Source of the DNA: Ianthella basta
Taxonomy: Eukaryota; Porifera; Demospongiae; Verongiida; Ianthellidae
DNA length: 64,000 bases
Reading direction: 5' to 3'
NCBI GenBank assembly: GCA_964019415.1
Contig: OZ025884.1
Coordinates: 5,563,233 to 5,627,232 of the forward strand
Shown here: positions 33,701 through 45,253 of the stretch, in pieces
Layout of the letters: every line of letters begins with the position of its first letter
Position numbering within the stretch: the first letter of the stretch is position 1
Made by a program: the position numbers and the translations under genes
Notes under the pieces: model-generated
Database searches by the model: none
The model's input: only the letters and a program-made list of their open reading frames with translations
What the model was told of the DNA's origin: nothing

Positions 33701-36700
33701 TTACTGTGGTGCCCAACTTTGATGGAGAAATGCAAAGAAGACAGCCGAATGGGGAGGAGGTGTGTAGCTATGTAGATTCATCTGTGTGTGCATGCATGGT
33801 GTGTAAATGTGCACACAAGTGTGTGCAAAATGTATCTCTTGCCATGGCAACCACACACTTAATTTCCATATCACTAAAGAGCCCAGGGCTAGCGAGATGA
33901 AATGACAGCAGGTTGGGTGTGTTGGATGCGTTTCAAAAACTCACACGCTTCTTTGTGCACTTTCTTCCAGTCCTCAAAAATCTTATTGCTTTAGTGGAAG
34001 ATGAAGATAATCAACTGTTTCAAAGCCATCAAATCTTTCCAGCAAGCTGCTGCAAGCAGTCTTTCAGTCATTGCGCACTACACATTACAAGGAAGCTATC
34101 TCATTTGAAATGAGAATCTGCCTGAAATCTCCATACTCAAGCAGAAAAGACTGCAATGTGAAGGAACTGTCACCAATGTGATTCCCTAGACAGCTAATTA
34201 TATAATCCTGCCAAAAGAGTGCTTATGGAGCCATGGCAATGGGAGATATAACAGTCATAGTCCTTTCAGTGTGTGATATGCCACATACACAGCACTGGCC
34301 TTCAGGCCTTGTGCTGTGTATGCATCATTACATGTACTAAGAGGACTTTAACTTTACATAATTTAGAACTGCTCTGTGTAGTAGTATGCTGATCAGTCCT
34401 TGCATTTGTATATACATATATGTATATGGAATGAAAATATGTAATTATTATTTACCTAAATACTTTATGATAATCATATATTTTGCATGCTATTAGCTAG
34501 TGGTTGCTAAGGAGGACATGACTTCAAATACTGCATACCATACCCCAAATCCACAGCAGTGTCATGCATCTATTATTAATAAAACTTGCCTCCCTTTTGT
34601 GCATGCATCCAATCAATTTCCTTCAGTTTGCTGAAGCCTACAAGAATCTTCAGAACATCACCAGAAGACACATCCATGTTCATGAGCCACTGATCTATGA
34701 CTCTGTCTTGGTAGCAGCTCTGGCAATGCATGTATCCCTGCCAACGCTGGGGTTTGATGGATTTAATTACACAATGAAGCATGATAATATTGAAAGAGTA
34801 ATTCAGCGCGATTTGCAAAGATATCGCTTCCCTGGACTTACAGTGAGCTGTACATGCACTCCATGCATGGAGTATATGTATGCACATATAATATGTGTTC
34901 ACTTAAAGTTTCTGTCTGTTTTGAAGGGGAGAATTCAATTCTACCAGCAGATTCATCGTTTCAGGGCAGTTGACCGCTTTCTGGCTCTTCAATACAATCT
35001 CCTTCCAGGTAGTGGTCAGACATGGACTAATCCTTGCACACAATAATATAATCCCATTCTGATGCACATGTCCAATGTAGTCCTTTACTTCTACATACAG
35101 GTGGTGAGTTAAGACTAGTCCCTGTTGCCAACATCACCCTCAATTTTCCAAACTTCACTGCTGATATTGACTTTATGGGAGGTCAAACAATGGAGTCAGT
35201 GTTTCCTGGTTAGTCAGTCTTCACTCCCCTCCAGTATATATGTCTCTTGAATTAAGAAGATATTTAGCTTAATTCCCAATTGAGGCTTTGTGGAGTAGAC
35301 TTTGTAGGCTTGTGGGCAACTACTGTATAATATGTATGTACGTGGCTATGTATATGCAGCAATGCATATCAGATTCACTTCAGATCAAACAGATATGCCA
35401 TGCATGCCACCTTTGCAATTCCATTCATGTACATTATTGTATAGCCTAAATAGGGTTGAACCGTGGCATGCCCACTCATGACTCATTGCTACCTCTGCAG
35501 AGGGAGTGCCTGAGCCACCAAAGACCATCATCCTAGTTATCTCTTGGATAGCTAGTGGTGTCATCATGGCTCTTGCCATCCTGGGAGTGGTCTTTGCACT
35601 TGTGTGTATGATGCTGACCTGTGTCCTGTGGAACAGAAGGTAACAGCACAGAGTGTGTTGCTACATTCAACATTAAGATGTATGACAATGGGGTGTTGCA
35701 TATATAATACCTTAGCAGCAAGCAGTATTAGTGATTATGCCATAAGTTACTAGTATATACGTATGTGTACTGTCAATGATTCCATTTTGAGGTATACAAA
35801 TTTATCATAGACTATACTGCTTTATACCCTCTCACCCTCGTTGTCACTGTCCATCTTGTGTGCTTGTTAGTCTCCCACATTTAAACTAGGATGTTTATAG
35901 TGTGTGCATTCCCTTTATCATTCAAGCAAGTACATCTCCCCTCTCTCATCCCTCTTTACTGAACACGTTGCTTTTAGTAAACAGCACTGTCACCTCCCCT
36001 CCATTTCTCCCTCATCCATTACAGGGAGATGAAACTGACCAGCCCACGGCTAAACTTGGTCATTGCACTGGGTGCAATAGTGTGGTACGTATCTTCAGTA
36101 GTTAAGGCCATACCAACTGAGGACCTAACTACTGCTACTGTGCTCTGTGAGGTGAGGAGACTAAACATAACAGAAGGTTACAGTACAATGGGACTGTGCT
36201 ATTGAAGGAACTCTCATGTAAATGGATCCATGGACATCATGCATCTGTGACGTTGACAGCAGCTGTGCAAATTGTGGTTTGAATGGTGGTGGACATGCCT
36301 TTCAGCTGTTTCATTTGACCTGTACTAAGTCAGTGTTTACACTGCTGACAGTTAAACTGGGAATTCAGAGCAGCTGCATGGAAATGTCCCCAACTGTTTA
36401 GGTTTATTAAGCAGACTTTGGCAGATGGTCTACATTTGACTCAATTGACATGCACAGTGCATGTACACATCACCTCTAGGTGCACGGGTAGGCACACACT
36501 CCATGTACTAGTAGAATAATGAGACACATTATAACTATGCATAGTAAAATAATTATGCTGCTATTTTCCTTAATTGTTCCTGTTCTGTTTGTTTGGATCA
36601 CACAATGCAGGTTTGGCGGTGGGGCTGGAACATTGGTGCTACTTTGTTCTTTGTGCCTCTACTGCTGAAAAACTGGAGGGTGTATTATATCTTCCACAAC

Positions 36701-39700
36701 CCAACCAAACATAAGATTGTGAGCATATCACTCCACATTGCTAGAACCACACTCTGTTCCTCTTACACTGTACATCACCTCCTACTTTCTTTCCTGTCAT
36801 CTTCACAGGCAGTAACTGATTGGAAATTGATTTTGGTTCTGGTTGGGTTCATCCTCTTTGACATTGTTCTCCTGACTGTATTCACTGCTGTGCCTCAGAC
36901 GAGACTCAATGCTCAGTTCAACTATGTAAGTACAGGGCTGCAAAAGGCTTGAATAGCTTGGTGTAGCTAGGTGTGCAGCTGAGTGTTGATGATCTTTGGC
37001 ACACGCCTAATGAATGTTTATTGCTTCCAGACTTTCCCTTTAGTTAATACATTAGTTAATTCGACTGTTATTGTGCTAATGGTAAGTTTGTTTGTGATAG
37101 TTAATATAATGTAATGCATTGCTTATGTCGCCATATCCACCTGCACAAACACATAACCATGCACAATGCATACATTAGCACATATACATACATTTACAGC
37201 ACAACATGTGCACACGTCACCCTGGCCCATACTTGCTAGGCAATTTCTGGTTGCCATCAATAGGGCTCCGGCCCCCCAGCCTCCTGAGACACTTCAGTGT
37301 AGAAGGCTGGTAGGTGTAATATCCAGTGGTTAGCCCCTGTTCAACCTAGCCCAGCCTGTCTGTTGTAGTGGCCTACTGCAGTGAACCAACCTCGTAATGC
37401 ATATTGTTGCGTTCACAGGCACCGTAAGCGTACAAAGTGGACAGTTGCTCAAGTCAATGATTAGGCAAGGCAGGACTGGCAAATGCAGTACAAAGATCTT
37501 ATTTATAGGCTTCTGTGGAGAATGTTCTAGAGCATACAGATCAAGTCATGTCAGTCAAATCATGTCATAGGTGTCTAGAAAGTTTGGCATCATCTCTTGT
37601 CAATAGTGCTCACAACAATATGTACATGACATACATAGCTGTACATAATGGTGAAATGTTCTTTGTATATATCATGTAATTATACATAATTATGGTATAC
37701 ACGCATAATAATGATCTTACCTTTTGACATGTATATTTACCGTATACATATATACATATGCAAGTGTTCTTTGCTGCACTGTATGTATGTGTACATAGTG
37801 ACGTGGTAGAGGTTCATGCCATGCATGGCATTGAACAAAACTAATGGTTTTGTTGTTGAGCAATCATGTAGCAACAGGGTCAAATTAGTGGGATGTTGCA
37901 AACTTTCAGGTTTTTATCAGTCATAGATCCCGTTGCCATAGTAACGAGCCTCTAAATGATGGTTCTAAATCTCTGAGAAGCATTCCAATTGCTTAGCGCG
38001 TGATTCTAAATCCCATAATTGTACGTTGCGCGCAGAGCGCGGGGGTTTATAAATTCCATATAACCATCTGCGGGAACTCCGCGGGGGCAATGATCATCGT
38101 AGTATATGACGTCATTCATGCGTACGCCGTCAAGAAGAGAGAGGAAGGTGAAATGATTGGGCAAGCGAACGGATTTGGATCTATATTACTTAAATGGCGA
38201 CCAATTGGTGTCTCTACGAGATTTAGACCACTCAGCACTCGGGCGCTTCGTGCCCTCGAGCTTCGTGCTCTAAATCGAGGAGACACCTCTTGGTCGCCAT
38301 TTAACTATTACATAAAACTATTCTGTGACTGATGAAGATCCTCAAAGTTGAAACATCTCACGAATTTGCCATACTTTGTTACATGACTGCTCAACACCAA
38401 ACCTTTTTGTGCTCATAGTGCCTGCAAGCTGTACGCACTATATCTTGCTGCATTTTGATAACATTCTCACCTTCACCTTGCAGTCTGCCCCCTTTGAGAA
38501 GTACATTGACTGCATGACTGGTCACTCCTACATCTCCCTCATTATCCTGGCCTGCTACAAACTGGTGCTGGCCATCATTGGCAGTGTGCTTGCTGTGCAG
38601 AACAGGAAGATCAACATACCGGAGCTGAGGGAGGCCAAGCTGGTCGGACTGGCCACATACGCCTTCCTCTTTGCTATCGCAGTCACTGTGGCATCCATCT
38701 TTGCAGTGCAGGATACACGTGTGCGAGCAATTGTAGTCTCTGTGGAGGGACTGTGCATTGTGACATTTCTTCTTGCTATCCTGTTTGTGCCAAAGGTGAG
38801 CATGCAGCACACAAGCATCTCCACTCAACTGCTACGGCTCTAACATCGATCTGTTCTGCAGAATTAATGAATGGATAAATGAAAAATACTGGAATGTGGC
38901 ATTACGCTGATTCTTTTATTGGAGTATTTGTCTTTGCTCTTGTATTCTCCATTGCTGCTCTGCATGCAATTCCACACTCCTATAGTTTTATGGAGCCTTC
39001 AGGACAGCTGCAGGGAAGGAAGAAGGCAAGGAGGCCTCCACAACAATCACTGATCTGTCCATTAAGGATGGCTTGGATGGCCTACAGAAGTGTACTCTTG
39101 CTGCAATGCAGAGTGAGATTGATGCCCTGAAGGAAGAACTGAAAAAGCAAGGCAAGGTAGGCAATTTGCTGCTGGTGTTACTGTTTTAGCTTAATAACCT
39201 GCTGGCTAATGGGGGGGGGGGGCAAGACCATTTTGTTTGCTCCGACACCTATCCCATACACATAGTCAACTCTTCATACTCACTGTGCAATTATACATAT
39301 GAACATGTGTTCTCTGATATTGTACTGTATATAGGTGCACAAATAATGCTATATGTGCTGTATTGAGTGACTTTTGAGAGTGGATCAAAATATAGCCATT
39401 CCGTAATTTCCATAGAGAATGCTAAGGTGCCAAAATGAACACCACATGCAGGGTGCCAATTGCAAGAGCACTAGCAAGAAGCACAATTAACTCCAACACA
39501 TTTCTGCACGATGAAAAGCAGTGTGCTCTAAAGGTCATGAATAATTTGAAAATTCGTCTTCATGTCTGCTATAGTACTAGTGTGGCTAGTTTTGTAAGAT
39601 ATATCTTAGCTTGTTCTCCATCGTTTGCCTCTGACAGGCAACAATGAGTACTCTAAGACTGGCAGTTGGAGTGTACTCTGTGCTAGTCCCTTTTGCTTCT

Positions 39701-40833
39701 CTTGATTCATCTGTCATTGTTGAACTGTTTAATAATCTGTGCATTAAAGGGCGCAACAACCATGCAGCAATGGCCTGTTCTTTCCTGTAGTGAGAGACCC
39801 AAAATGCTACTCAGACATATTCTGTTTAAGACTCAGTGTGAACATTTGATCCACTGCTGCTAGAGACAGTCACTTTACCTTCCTTGTTGCTTGTCCAGAA
39901 TGAGTGGCAAGCTTGAATGAATCAGCCAATTGGTTTGCACTAAGCACAATTGGGAAGGTTAAACAGCCAATCAGATCACAGGAATGACAAATGTACATGA
40001 AACTGTCTAGCAGGCAGCCTGTGAATGCACTCTGCATCAATTACATCAGGGTATAGAAGTGCTTTGGTTGATTTGTATGGCATTAGTGTGGGGATCTTGT
40101 TGCATGATAAGATACACGCATGCAGCTGTGCCTTGTGCTTCATTAGCAACTCAATCTAACATCTCATGTCCCATATCATGCAAAGCACTCCTAGCCTACC
40201 CCTTAAATTTAGGCTACAAGTTTTAATGACAAATGAATGTAGTGGTTTGAAAAGTCCAGGTTTTGGTGAGTACCAATATAGTGACTTTCAAGTTTTATCA
40301 CCTAAAATGTTTTCACCTGTACAAAAACACTGTGGGTGCAGTTTTAGTGTTGTTTGCACTAGCCGCCAAATTCACTAAATTTACCTGTTAATATTAGTAT
40401 ATAGCCTTAAGGTATTTTAAGAAGCATTATACAAAGTCCTTTGCATATGTGCTGACATGCACCAGTGCAGGAAGTATTGAACACAGGCAACTACAAGATC
40501 CTTCATGAGCTGCACAAGCATATATACGGACAAATCCTAGTTGCTTGTGCACAGTGTTCAGTTGATCACCTCCTGTTGCACCAGTATATACTTGAAAACT
40601 GGTAACATGACAATTTCTTTCTTTCTCTTCTTTCTATTTAGCCATCACAGAATATTCCTTCAGATGCCTCTGCGACCAACCCGTGTGTTATCTTGACTGA
40701 TTATCAGATGAAACCGACGGCTGATGACAGTGTACATGGATACGGTAATTTCGAATACCTCCCAGAGGGCTACATCACTAGTGGAGCAGTCGCTTGGGAA
40801 GATGGTGAACAGGACCCCAATTCTGCCTTTTAA
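30758..40833 (+). CDS. GABA-B-like class C G-protein-coupled receptor, copy 1
   Basis: Sixteen exons join in frame to 837 residues: 30758-30997, 31186-31356, 31790-31972, 32528-32605, 32791-32859, 33559-33759, 34627-34842, 34927-35008, 35101-35208, 35501-35639, 36025-36151, 36611-36718, 36809-36925, 38484-38795, 38986-39156, 40642-40833. Residues 1-22 are a signal peptide (start MSKC, matching the paralogues). Residues about 24-430 form the Venus-flytrap ligand domain (PIGLFSSSDVLRT, AAELAIQQIN, IIIGGGCPEKT). Seven membrane spans follow from exon 10 to exon 14. SPRLNLVIALG after TM1 and FVPKLY-like wording after TM7 are class C hallmarks. Exon 15 carries a short coiled-coil (LAAMQSEIDALKEELKKQ), as in GABA-B subunits, and the tail is short and acidic. 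The ligand is unknown: the binding region is diverged from vertebrate GABA-B. Intron 2 begins with GC instead of GT. Confidence 0.9.
31354..31360 (+). other. GC-AG splice donor of receptor 1 intron 2
   Basis: Exon 2 ends GAG and the intron starts GCAAGT. Copy 2 has the same GCAAGT at 45847. Copy 3 has a GT donor (GTAGCT at 56282). The reading frame across the exon is conserved in all three, so the donor assignment is firm. Confidence 0.85.
38190..38304. mobile_element. Fold-back element in receptor 1 intron 13
   Basis: Arms of about 34 bases beginning TTAAATGGCGACCAATTGGTG return inverted as CACCTCTTGGTCGCCATTTAA with a few mismatches around a GC-richer loop. TATTAC occurs just outside both ends. 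Receptor 2's much shorter intron 13 (51186-51951) shows no counterpart. Confidence 0.65.
38329..38362 (+). other. CTGATGA...GAAAC repeat end, hammerhead-core-like
   Basis: CTGATGA at 38329 is followed after 14 bases by GAAAC at 38350 and then ATCTCACGAATTTGCC. A related word with the same downstream ATCTCACTAATTTGCC occurs at 29240-29275. The stem between the two blocks is weak here. Confidence 0.35.
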
Positions 40834-42019
40834 GCACGCAGAAGAAAGTGTGAACTTGGAAGAAAAGGAGGGAGGGAGAGTGTGATATTTCAACTGTTCC
40901 TGCACACATTAATTGATATTACCACACTTCACACACCAGTTTTAGGCCCCATAAAAATTTTCAAGTGTGCAAACAACACATATAAACTATAGTGAGGTGT
41001 AGACATAAGCTGAGTGTGTTTCAGAAATGCTTTCCTGCACTATGGATCAGTTTGCTGCAGTGTTGCTTCCTTTACTGCTCTTTGTATCCACTGCACATAC
41101 ACCTTTTTGAGTGCTGGCAATTATGATTGATTCATTGCACAATTGTCATGGATTACATCATTGCTCATATTATGTGTGTGGCGTTAATTCATTCATCGCT
41201 AATGATGCAATATTTAATTGATCTGAGTGTGGTAGCATATAAAGTGTGCAGATGCTATGGTCAGCTTCCCGGACCCATAGAGCCCACATATCATATTGGC
41301 TAAAATCTCCTGAACAACGGAAAAGCACACACCCAGTTAATGTTGCTGTGTCTGTAAGCAATAATGTAGCTAGTTAGCATGGATCAGAATTCTTACATAC
41401 ATACCTCAGGTTGGAACATTGTCTCCCACTGTGGTGCAGATGTGATTCAGAGAATAGCTACTGTATATAAACTCCTCAAGAGAAGCATTGTGTTGCATGC
41501 AGTAATCCAATATTGTGAGATGCCTTCCAACATTGTGGGTCTTTGTCTACCAAAAATATATGTATGCTTCCAATTAGTAATATACCCTGCAATTGGATTA
41601 CATCAACATACATCTGAGTAAGTTTGAGTCAGCTAGCTGATTGCCATTCCAGAGAAAGAAGCTGGCTCAGAAGTTGTTAAGTAAATGGATTTGTATGTTA
41701 CATAAGAGAAGGCTAAGGGGTGGGGAAGCTACATACAATTTGGTATGAAAAGATCAAAGAACTATTACCTTTGTCAATATATGCAGTGTTTCTGTGTGTG
41801 TTTGTAGCTAAGTATAACTAGCTATCTAGCTAGCTACATAGCTATGTGAAGTGTTCATAAAGTGATGTTTGCATGCGGTCGCAAACTAACTATAATATCA
41901 TAGCAGGGAATGTACCATGATTAGATAGCTATGTGAGTTAGCTATGAAAGTTTCTGGGGAAGCTTTCCAGGCACCCAATATAGCTAGCTAGTGTAAGCAG
42001 GTGTAAGGAGGTATGTATG
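40834..42019. other. 3' flank of receptor 1
   Basis: No gene seen. The 3' untranslated region shares TTTTAGGCCCCATAAAA with receptor 2 (54531-54547). CATAAA is a minor polyadenylation variant and may be the signal. The rest is AT-rich with many TAGCTAGC words and aligns with 54426-55560. Confidence 0.5.
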
Positions 42020-42095
42020 GCCGTTGCTGACTTGCCACTCAGTGGATCTGGGTCGGCTGGTATATGACGATAAGAATGCGGTCACATGAGCATAC

Positions 42096-42295
<200 letters not shown>

Positions 42296-43746
42296 GGTGT
42301 TTGGCATTCTAGTGCAGTACTGTGTACTTAAAATGCTGCATAGGCTACAACAACAATTAGCGAGTCATAAGGACTGCTCTACTGCATGCAATGTTCAAAT
42401 TTGAAGTAGTCCATGTACCTACCTGTCCTTTATAGTCTTTTCAGAGTAGAGCTAAGTAGGTTACAGTGGAGGTCTATATGGTACCAGGTTTGGGGGATTC
42501 TTTTTGACCAACCTCTAGTATTGTAATAGCCTTTCAATGTTTGTAGCAGTAAACTTCACACTAATACGGTAGAGGCTCATTGTTGCATCATGGATGAATG
42601 GGTAAGACTTATTCAAGCGAATCATGCTACAGAAAGCCACAAGACTCAACTGTGAGGGTCTTTGTTGGCTGAATGAGTCAGGTGACGAAGACCATTGAGG
42701 TCGAAATGGCCTGAACTTGCACCCTTTTGTTGCATGATTTTCTCAAAGAAGTCTTCTCTGTTCAGCTTTTAGACTAGTTTGCAAAATGTGGACTAAAGCC
42801 TGCAACAGTACGTTACCCAGGTAAGTCCAAGTATATCCTGTACCTGCCGTACATTTTGTCTTTCTTCTCTGTTGGCTCAGTGTGTTGGATGAGCTACAGT
42901 ACCGCAAGCTAGCAGATGAGACTCTTGAAGAACTGGGGCAGTTCTTTGAAGACCTCGGTGACACAGGGCTGTGCCCTTCTGACTACAATGTCTCACTGGC
43001 TGTGAGCTTATGCATATTTCGTGCAGGTATAGCAGTGCGCATGCAGGGTATATGTATGTATGTGTGTCTGTGCCTTCTCATTGTAGTATGTGTGTTCTGT
43101 TGTGAGTTTGAGTCGTGATTGTATCCAGCTGTTTTGCTTTGACTGTGTGTGGGGACGGTCAATACCATTCTCTGACTTCTCATGGTGTCCAAATCTTGTT
43201 GTCCCCAATGGCTCTAAGCCCAAGTAGTATTAGTCTAGCATGCTAGACCCTCTTCAACCAGGTGCTTGGGAGGGGTAGGTGGTTGATGCTAGACCCTCTC
43301 CGCTGCATTCATTATCTAAACACCCCAAGCAGAGATGGTATAGCATGCTAGGCTACAGTATCACATAGATAGTGCATCGAGGCATTATTACTTGGTGGCC
43401 AACCGAGCTGTTTGTGCCTAACCTCGCTATGCAAGACTATGCATCTGCTGCAACTGTAAGGATGGGTGGTTAGCATGACTAAGGTTGCAAACAAACCCAT
43501 AAAGTGCTCAACAATGGTGTTTGCCTCATGTCTAGTTACCGTTCTTAGGGCTTGTTGCTATTGTTAATGTAGATAATCAGTAGAGTGCAGCTAATTTAGT
43601 AGAGTGTAGCTAATTAGTTTTTGATTTGTAGCTTTCTTTTATCACTGTATGTAATGTGTGCCTGCCTTTTCTTTATCTCCTGTGTTCAGTTCTACCTCAC
43701 GTGACTTCCTTTATTCAAACACTCCCGCTTTTGTGAATGTTATTAC

Positions 43747-43800
43747 CACTGATGAAGGCAGCTGTTAGCACTGCCGAAATGTTTGATCTATCTCATTTGC
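43747..43800 (+). other. Hammerhead-core-like motif
   Basis: CTGATGA (43749-43755), a GGCAG/CTGCC stem (43757-43775), then GAAA (43776-43779) and TGTTTGATC. This is the order of the CUGANGA, stem II and GAAA core of hammerhead ribozymes, which are known from Penelope-like and retrozyme elements. Stem I and III partners are not evident, so activity is unproven. Confidence 0.4.
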
Positions 43801-43912
43801 TTAGCTAGTAATTTCAACAGAATCATGACTCTACCTAGCCACTCAGGCCTTTATCGAGAATGGGATGTATACATGAAGCTAATGTGTTGTGCTCAATTGC
43901 TGCCAATAGAAG

Positions 43913-44141
<229 letters not shown>

Positions 44142-44630
44142 CTCATTTGTGTTGTTTGCTGAATGGTGTGTTCATGGTGTCCTCATGATTAATGTTGGAG
44201 GAGAACTTGGCACTTATGTCATCAACAAGCAGAGTCCTAACAAGCAGATATGGCTGTCATCTCCAAAGAGGTGAGGGGAACTGTAAGTCACAGATATATA
44301 GTTTACGTTGATGTGGTAGTCACTGAAGGCCAAGGGGCAGACAGATCCAACCACTGCCAAACAGTATGGATGGTCCCTGTACACAATAGGTATAGCTACA
44401 CTCTTTCACCCACACCACATTCTGTACTGAGTGTATTTAGAATTTTTAGAATTTTCAAAATTGCATATGTTGTTTGCTATGCCCTAATGGTTAAATAGCG
44501 TGACAGCAACTCCATACAGTGTGTGTGTAGGATTTTTAGACAGTCAGTTGGAGCTGTTGTACGAGCTCTGGCTCAGACTGCTGGACTTTGGGATTGACCA
44601 TGAATTGTGATCTGGGACAGACCTTACGTA

Positions 44631-44987
44631 GGTCTGGCCATCCCATTTAGGCAGGGGGGATTATTGATGATTCATGGAAACATCATAATGAGGGTGAAGC
44701 CGTTCAGCTCTCGTATACTTGTTCACGACGACTGCGTAATTAGGGTTACTCCAATTAGCTATAGCTAATTACGCAGTCGTCGTGAACAAGTATACGAGAG
44801 CTGAACGGCTTCACCCTCAACGGCTTCGCCCTGAAGAAGACCAGAGCATCTGGTCGAAACGTCGACAAGGTTTTCAACCCTGTTGTGAAGCTGGTATTAG
44901 AGAACCAACCCTTTCTGGCTTCACCCTCATTATGATGTTTCCATGAATCATCAATAATCCCCCCTGCCCAAATGGGATGGCCAGACC
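44631..44987. repeat. Inverted duplication (fold-back) upstream of receptor 2
   Basis: The left arm 44631-44743 returns inverted in two pieces, 44765-44819 (55 bases perfectly complementary to 44689-44743) and 44917-44987 (complementary to 44631-44701). The left arm's outer part also exists at 30490-30580 in unit 1 in the same orientation, so the right arm is the newer, inverted copy. Confidence 0.9.
44820..44916 (+). mobile_element. Small insertion with hammerhead-like core and 13-bp flanking repeat
   Basis: A 97-base sequence splits the right arm of the fold-back. GGCTTCACCCTCA stands on both sides (44807-44819 and 44917-44929), as a target-site duplication. Inside are CTGAAGA (44831-44837), a perfect GACCAG/CTGGTC stem and GAAACGTC (44856-44863), the core order of a hammerhead ribozyme with palindromic ACGT. 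Confidence 0.6.
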
Positions 44988-45185
44988 TACTTCTTATTCT
45001 TATTTCATCATAGAGGCAGTGTGCATGTGTGCCTGTAATCTATTAAATCGTGTCTCAGGCAGTGCGCATGTGTGCCTTTGTAATAATAAAAACATTTCGA
45101 TTTAAAAAAGTAAACCCCACTACTGCTCATTTTAGCGGTGCACATGATTAGTATGGTTTCACTTTGTTTGTGCCAGTTTGTGCAA

Positions 45186-45194
45186 TATATAAAG
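45186..45194 (+). promoter_or_regulatory. TATA box of receptor 2
   Basis: TATATAAAG, 68 bases before the ATG at 45254, matching the box before receptor 1. The sequences around it differ, so the box looks conserved by selection. Confidence 0.7.
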
Positions 45195-45253
45195 CAGCCA
45201 GCTATAGCAGGCAGCAGGAGTGTACCGAACAAGTGCGGCTAACTAAACCTGAG

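Larger units (their letters stand above)
26285..41975 (+). repeat. Tandem duplication unit 1 (frataxin 3' part + receptor 1)
   Basis: From within frataxin exon 1 (about 26285) to about 41975 this segment aligns in order with 42020-55560, including introns and 3' flanks. Alignment resumes across unit-specific insertions. The shared right end reads TTTCCAGG in both units (41970 and 55550). Confidence 0.85.

Noticed and set aside
38391-38828. Long minus-strand open frames opposite receptor exon 14 (also at 51934-52401 and 63026-63442)
   Set aside because: They are shadows of a highly conserved membrane exon on the plus strand and have no start, intron or domain support.
44831-44863. A proven self-cleaving hammerhead
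   Set aside because: Core blocks and stem II are present, but stem I pairing is poor and stem III could form only between two molecules. Kept as a motif only.
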